The notes under the pieces were generated by a model. The model did not search any database. It saw only the letters and a list, made by a program, of their open reading frames with translations, and was not told the origin of the DNA. Of a stretch of DNA of 64,000 nucleotides, positions 62,270 to 64,000 are shown in pieces. How positions within the stretch are numbered: position 1 is the stretch's first letter; each line of letters begins with the position of its first letter. This DNA is from Streptomyces sp. NBC_00390 (GTDB lineage: Bacteria; Actinomycetota; Actinomycetes; Streptomycetales; Streptomycetaceae), in the NCBI RefSeq assembly GCF_036057275.1, contig NZ_CP107945.1, positions 1,240,001 through 1,304,000 of the forward strand. The letters are read 5' to 3'. The translations under genes were made by a program, and so were the position numbers.

Positions 62270-62740
62270 CTAAGCCGTCTCTCCCTGGGCGGACTCCCGG
62301 CTCCAGCGCAGTTCGTGCACTGCCTCCGCCGCCTCCCTGCGTACCTCGGGGTGGGGGTGCTGGAGGAACCGCTCAACGGTCGGTAGCGCCACCTGTTCGT
62401 GAGTCGAACCGAGGATGGACAGGACGTATTCCAGGAGCAAGGGTTCGAAGCCATCCGCGCCGACAGCGAGCGGCTCCACCACCCGGTAGGGAAGCTCATA
62501 GTGCGTGGAGGCCGTGCAGACTGCGTGCAGCGCGGACTCCCGCACTGTGTAGCCCCTACCGGAGAGCGCGGCCATGACGAGGCGCTCGACGGTCCGCTCG
62601 GCGTCGCCTTGCGTCAGACGGCCCGTCTCCAGGACGTCGCTGACGACTTCGAGGCAGAGGTCCCGGCGGTCCGCGTCGGAGCCGTTCAGCTCCTTCCACG
62701 CCGATTCGATCAATGCCGTCAGGCCCTGGTATCCGTCCAC
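62270..62740 (-). CDS. HEAT-repeat protein
   Basis: 156 residues from GTG 62740 (frame open upstream). Helical repeats: LTALIESAWKELNGSDADRR, VSDVLETGRLTQGDAERTVE, YTVRESALHAVCTAS, PTVERFLQHPHPEVRREAAE and VHELRW. The last unit is a clear HEAT/PBS-lyase motif. Protein-interaction scaffold of unknown partner. The short length suggests a small free-standing solenoid. Confidence 0.65.
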   Translation of the reverse strand: MDGYQGLTALIESAWKELNGSDADRRDLCLEVVSDVLETGRLTQGDAERTVERLVMAALSGRGYTVRESALHAVCTASTHYELPYRVVEPLAVGADGFEPLLLEYVLSILGSTHEQVALPTVERFLQHPHPEVRREAAEAVHELRWSRESAQGETA

Positions 62741-63139
62741 GGCCAGAGCATACGGAGACGGCTGCCGCCTGGTCGCAGGGATAAATGAGCGGTCAGGGCG
62801 GCGACAGGGCTTGCGTTCCCTTGAGCACCGGCCGTCCGGCCCGGCGGGAGGTCTTCTGCTTCGCGGACGGGTTGTGGGCCCAGCGGCCGGGCTGCACGGT
62901 GTTGCGTCCGGCGCGCGTCCTGAGCACGGGCCATCGGTGCTGGGCGCCGGCCGCACGGCGCCCTGTTCCGGCAGCGGCACTTCCCGCTGCGCGGGTCGCC
63001 CAATGTACGGCGGGTGCTGCCCCGCCGATGTCCGGGGCAGCACCGGCCCTTCGAAGTCCCGCTCGGCATCGGTCAGTTCATGGCGTCGTAGCGCACGACC
63101 ATGACCCGTCGGCCGGGATCACGTAATCGACGGACCTGT
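62741..63139. other. Intergenic region
   Basis: About 400 bases with no gene supported on either strand. Frames here are GC-rich shadows without a ribosome site. Confidence 0.4.
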
Positions 63140-64000
63140 CTAGCAGCCCTTCTCACGCAGCGAGTGGAGATGGGCGCTGGACTTGCGGGCGAAGGCGAAG
63201 GACTCGACGGGGTTGTCGTGCTCCGCCTGCCAGTGGTGGTCGAGGCGCCCGCCGCGGGTCCGGGTCACCGCGGAGATGAAGCGCTTGTAGTCGATGTCGC
63301 CGTCACCCACGTCCGTCATACGGTAGCCGTCGCGGGTGCTCGCGTCGTGCTCGCCGTCCTTGACGTGGAAGAGGGGGTAACGGTCGGGCTGGTCGAGGAC
63401 GTAGCGCAGCGGGTCGAAGGGAGCGGGTGTGCCGTCGGCGCGCTTGCCGAAGCGGAACTGGCCCGCGTACGCCCAGTAGATGTCCATCTCCAGGTAGACG
63501 AGATCCGGATCGGTCTCGGCGAGCAGCACGTCGTAGAGGCGGACGTCGGGCCGGTCGGTCGCGAAGGAGAACTCCTCGGCATGGTTGTGCTGGTAGAACT
63601 TCATGCCGCGCTCCTTCGCCTCGGCGCCGTAGTGGTTGAAGTCCTCGGCGCAGCGCTTCCAGCCGTCGACGGTGGCGCCGTGGCGCCAGGGGCCGGACGC
63701 GGTGCCGATGTGCTTGAGGCCGAGGGCCTGGGCGTCGTCGAGGACCTTGTCCAGGTTCTGGGCGAAGCTGTACGCGTTCGGGTCGTTGTCGTTGTAGTAG
63801 TTGACGTGGCTGCCGATGGGGTTCAGGCCGTGGTCGCGGGCGAGCCGCCTGAGCTGGGCGAGGGTGATGGGGCCGGCGGAGCCCTGGGTGTAGCCGGCGA
63901 ACTCGATCTCGTCGTAGCCGTACTTCTCGAGCTCCGCGAAGACGGGTGCGAAGCCAAGGGTGGAGACCTTGTCGCGCAGCGAGTAGAGCTGGATGCCGAG
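63140..64000 (-). CDS. Sugar phosphate isomerase/epimerase, 5' end outside the window
   Basis: At least 286 codons (stop at 63140; the frame is open to the window edge at LGIQLYSLRDKV). Xylose-isomerase-like TIM barrel (AP_endonuc_2): YDEIEFAGYTQG, the metal-binding MKFYQHNHAEEF, VYLEMDIYWAYAGQ and LFHVKDGEHDA. Such Streptomyces proteins act on sugars or inositols and are often secreted with a Tat signal, which would lie beyond the edge here. Start not visible. Confidence 0.88.
   Translation of the reverse strand, partial: LGIQLYSLRDKVSTLGFAPVFAELEKYGYDEIEFAGYTQGSAGPITLAQLRRLARDHGLNPIGSHVNYYNDNDPNAYSFAQNLDKVLDDAQALGLKHIGTASGPWRHGATVDGWKRCAEDFNHYGAEAKERGMKFYQHNHAEEFSFATDRPDVRLYDVLLAETDPDLVYLEMDIYWAYAGQFRFGKRADGTPAPFDPLRYVLDQPDRYPLFHVKDGEHDASTRDGYRMTDVGDGDIDYKRFISAVTRTRGGRLDHHWQAEHDNPVESFAFARKSSAHLHSLREKGC

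Overview
The window is very GC-rich, uses GC-ending codons, has many GTG starts and tightly overlapping stop/start pairs, and carries families typical of Streptomyces (DUF6243, DUF5994, P27 terminase, TgmA/TgmB graspetide genes, SpoIIE-type phosphatases with GAF/PAS domains). It is almost certainly Streptomyces. The density of insertion sequences, truncated genes and single-base frameshifts suggests an accessory part of the linear chromosome, such as a chromosome arm. Several frameshifts lie in or beside short G or C runs, so some could be sequence errors rather than true pseudogenes.

Layout. 0-5.5 kb: an unknown protein, a truncated Wadjet-like locus (JetC-type tail plus a complete JetD-like TOPRIM protein), DUF6243, a PIN-domain remnant, a broken unknown gene and an aminoglycoside-phosphotransferase-like kinase. 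5.6-9 kb: RidA, a truncated IstB, DUF5994, and a GNAT/AAA ATPase pair that looks like one gene split by a frameshift. 9.0-19.3 kb: the main find, a linaridin-like RiPP cluster. Three small paralogous precursors on the minus strand share a leader ending in a PxxxTP motif. They are followed by an HTTM membrane protein, an alpha/beta hydrolase, an SdpA-like partner, a methyltransferase, a small membrane protein, an ABC exporter, a phytoene-dehydrogenase-like flavoprotein, a secreted protein and a small helical protein, nearly all translationally coupled. A divergent ABC-2 ATPase/permease pair probably gives export or immunity.

19.4-29.7 kb: truncated regulators, a GNAT enzyme, then an IS graveyard. 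This holds a group II intron with a maturase inserted antisense in an IS5-type transposase (exon junctions recoverable to the base), a phage terminase small subunit, a GYD protein, a truncated ISAs1 transposase, and an IS630-type unit with 26-bp inverted repeats that carries a methyltransferase gene as a passenger. 29.7-40 kb: an intact PAS-GAF-SpoIIE-HATPase phosphatase, then a TetR repressor divergent from a catabolic operon (fumarylacetoacetate hydrolase family, acyl-CoA synthetase, DoxX, FAD monooxygenase, and a VOC/monooxygenase chimera).

40-51 kb: an unknown protein, a CBS-BON protein near operator-like palindromes, and a pair formed by a glutamine-rich prion-like protein and a subtilisin-fold protein that has lost its catalytic Ser. 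An IS3 element lies upstream of this pair. Then comes a CocE/NonD hydrolase divergent from a TetR gene around a perfect 33-bp operator. 51-57 kb: SpoIIE and TetR fragments, a two-repeat CRISPR remnant, a graspetide locus (intact tgmA, frameshifted tgmB, no tgmC), a broken M23 peptidase, a broken cytochrome b gene fused to a serine-recombinase tail, and tRNA-Leu(GAG). 57-64 kb: more ordinary chromosome, with DUF2254, an aldehyde dehydrogenase, a decayed sucD, a secreted HAD phosphatase, a HEAT-repeat protein and a sugar isomerase cut by the window edge.
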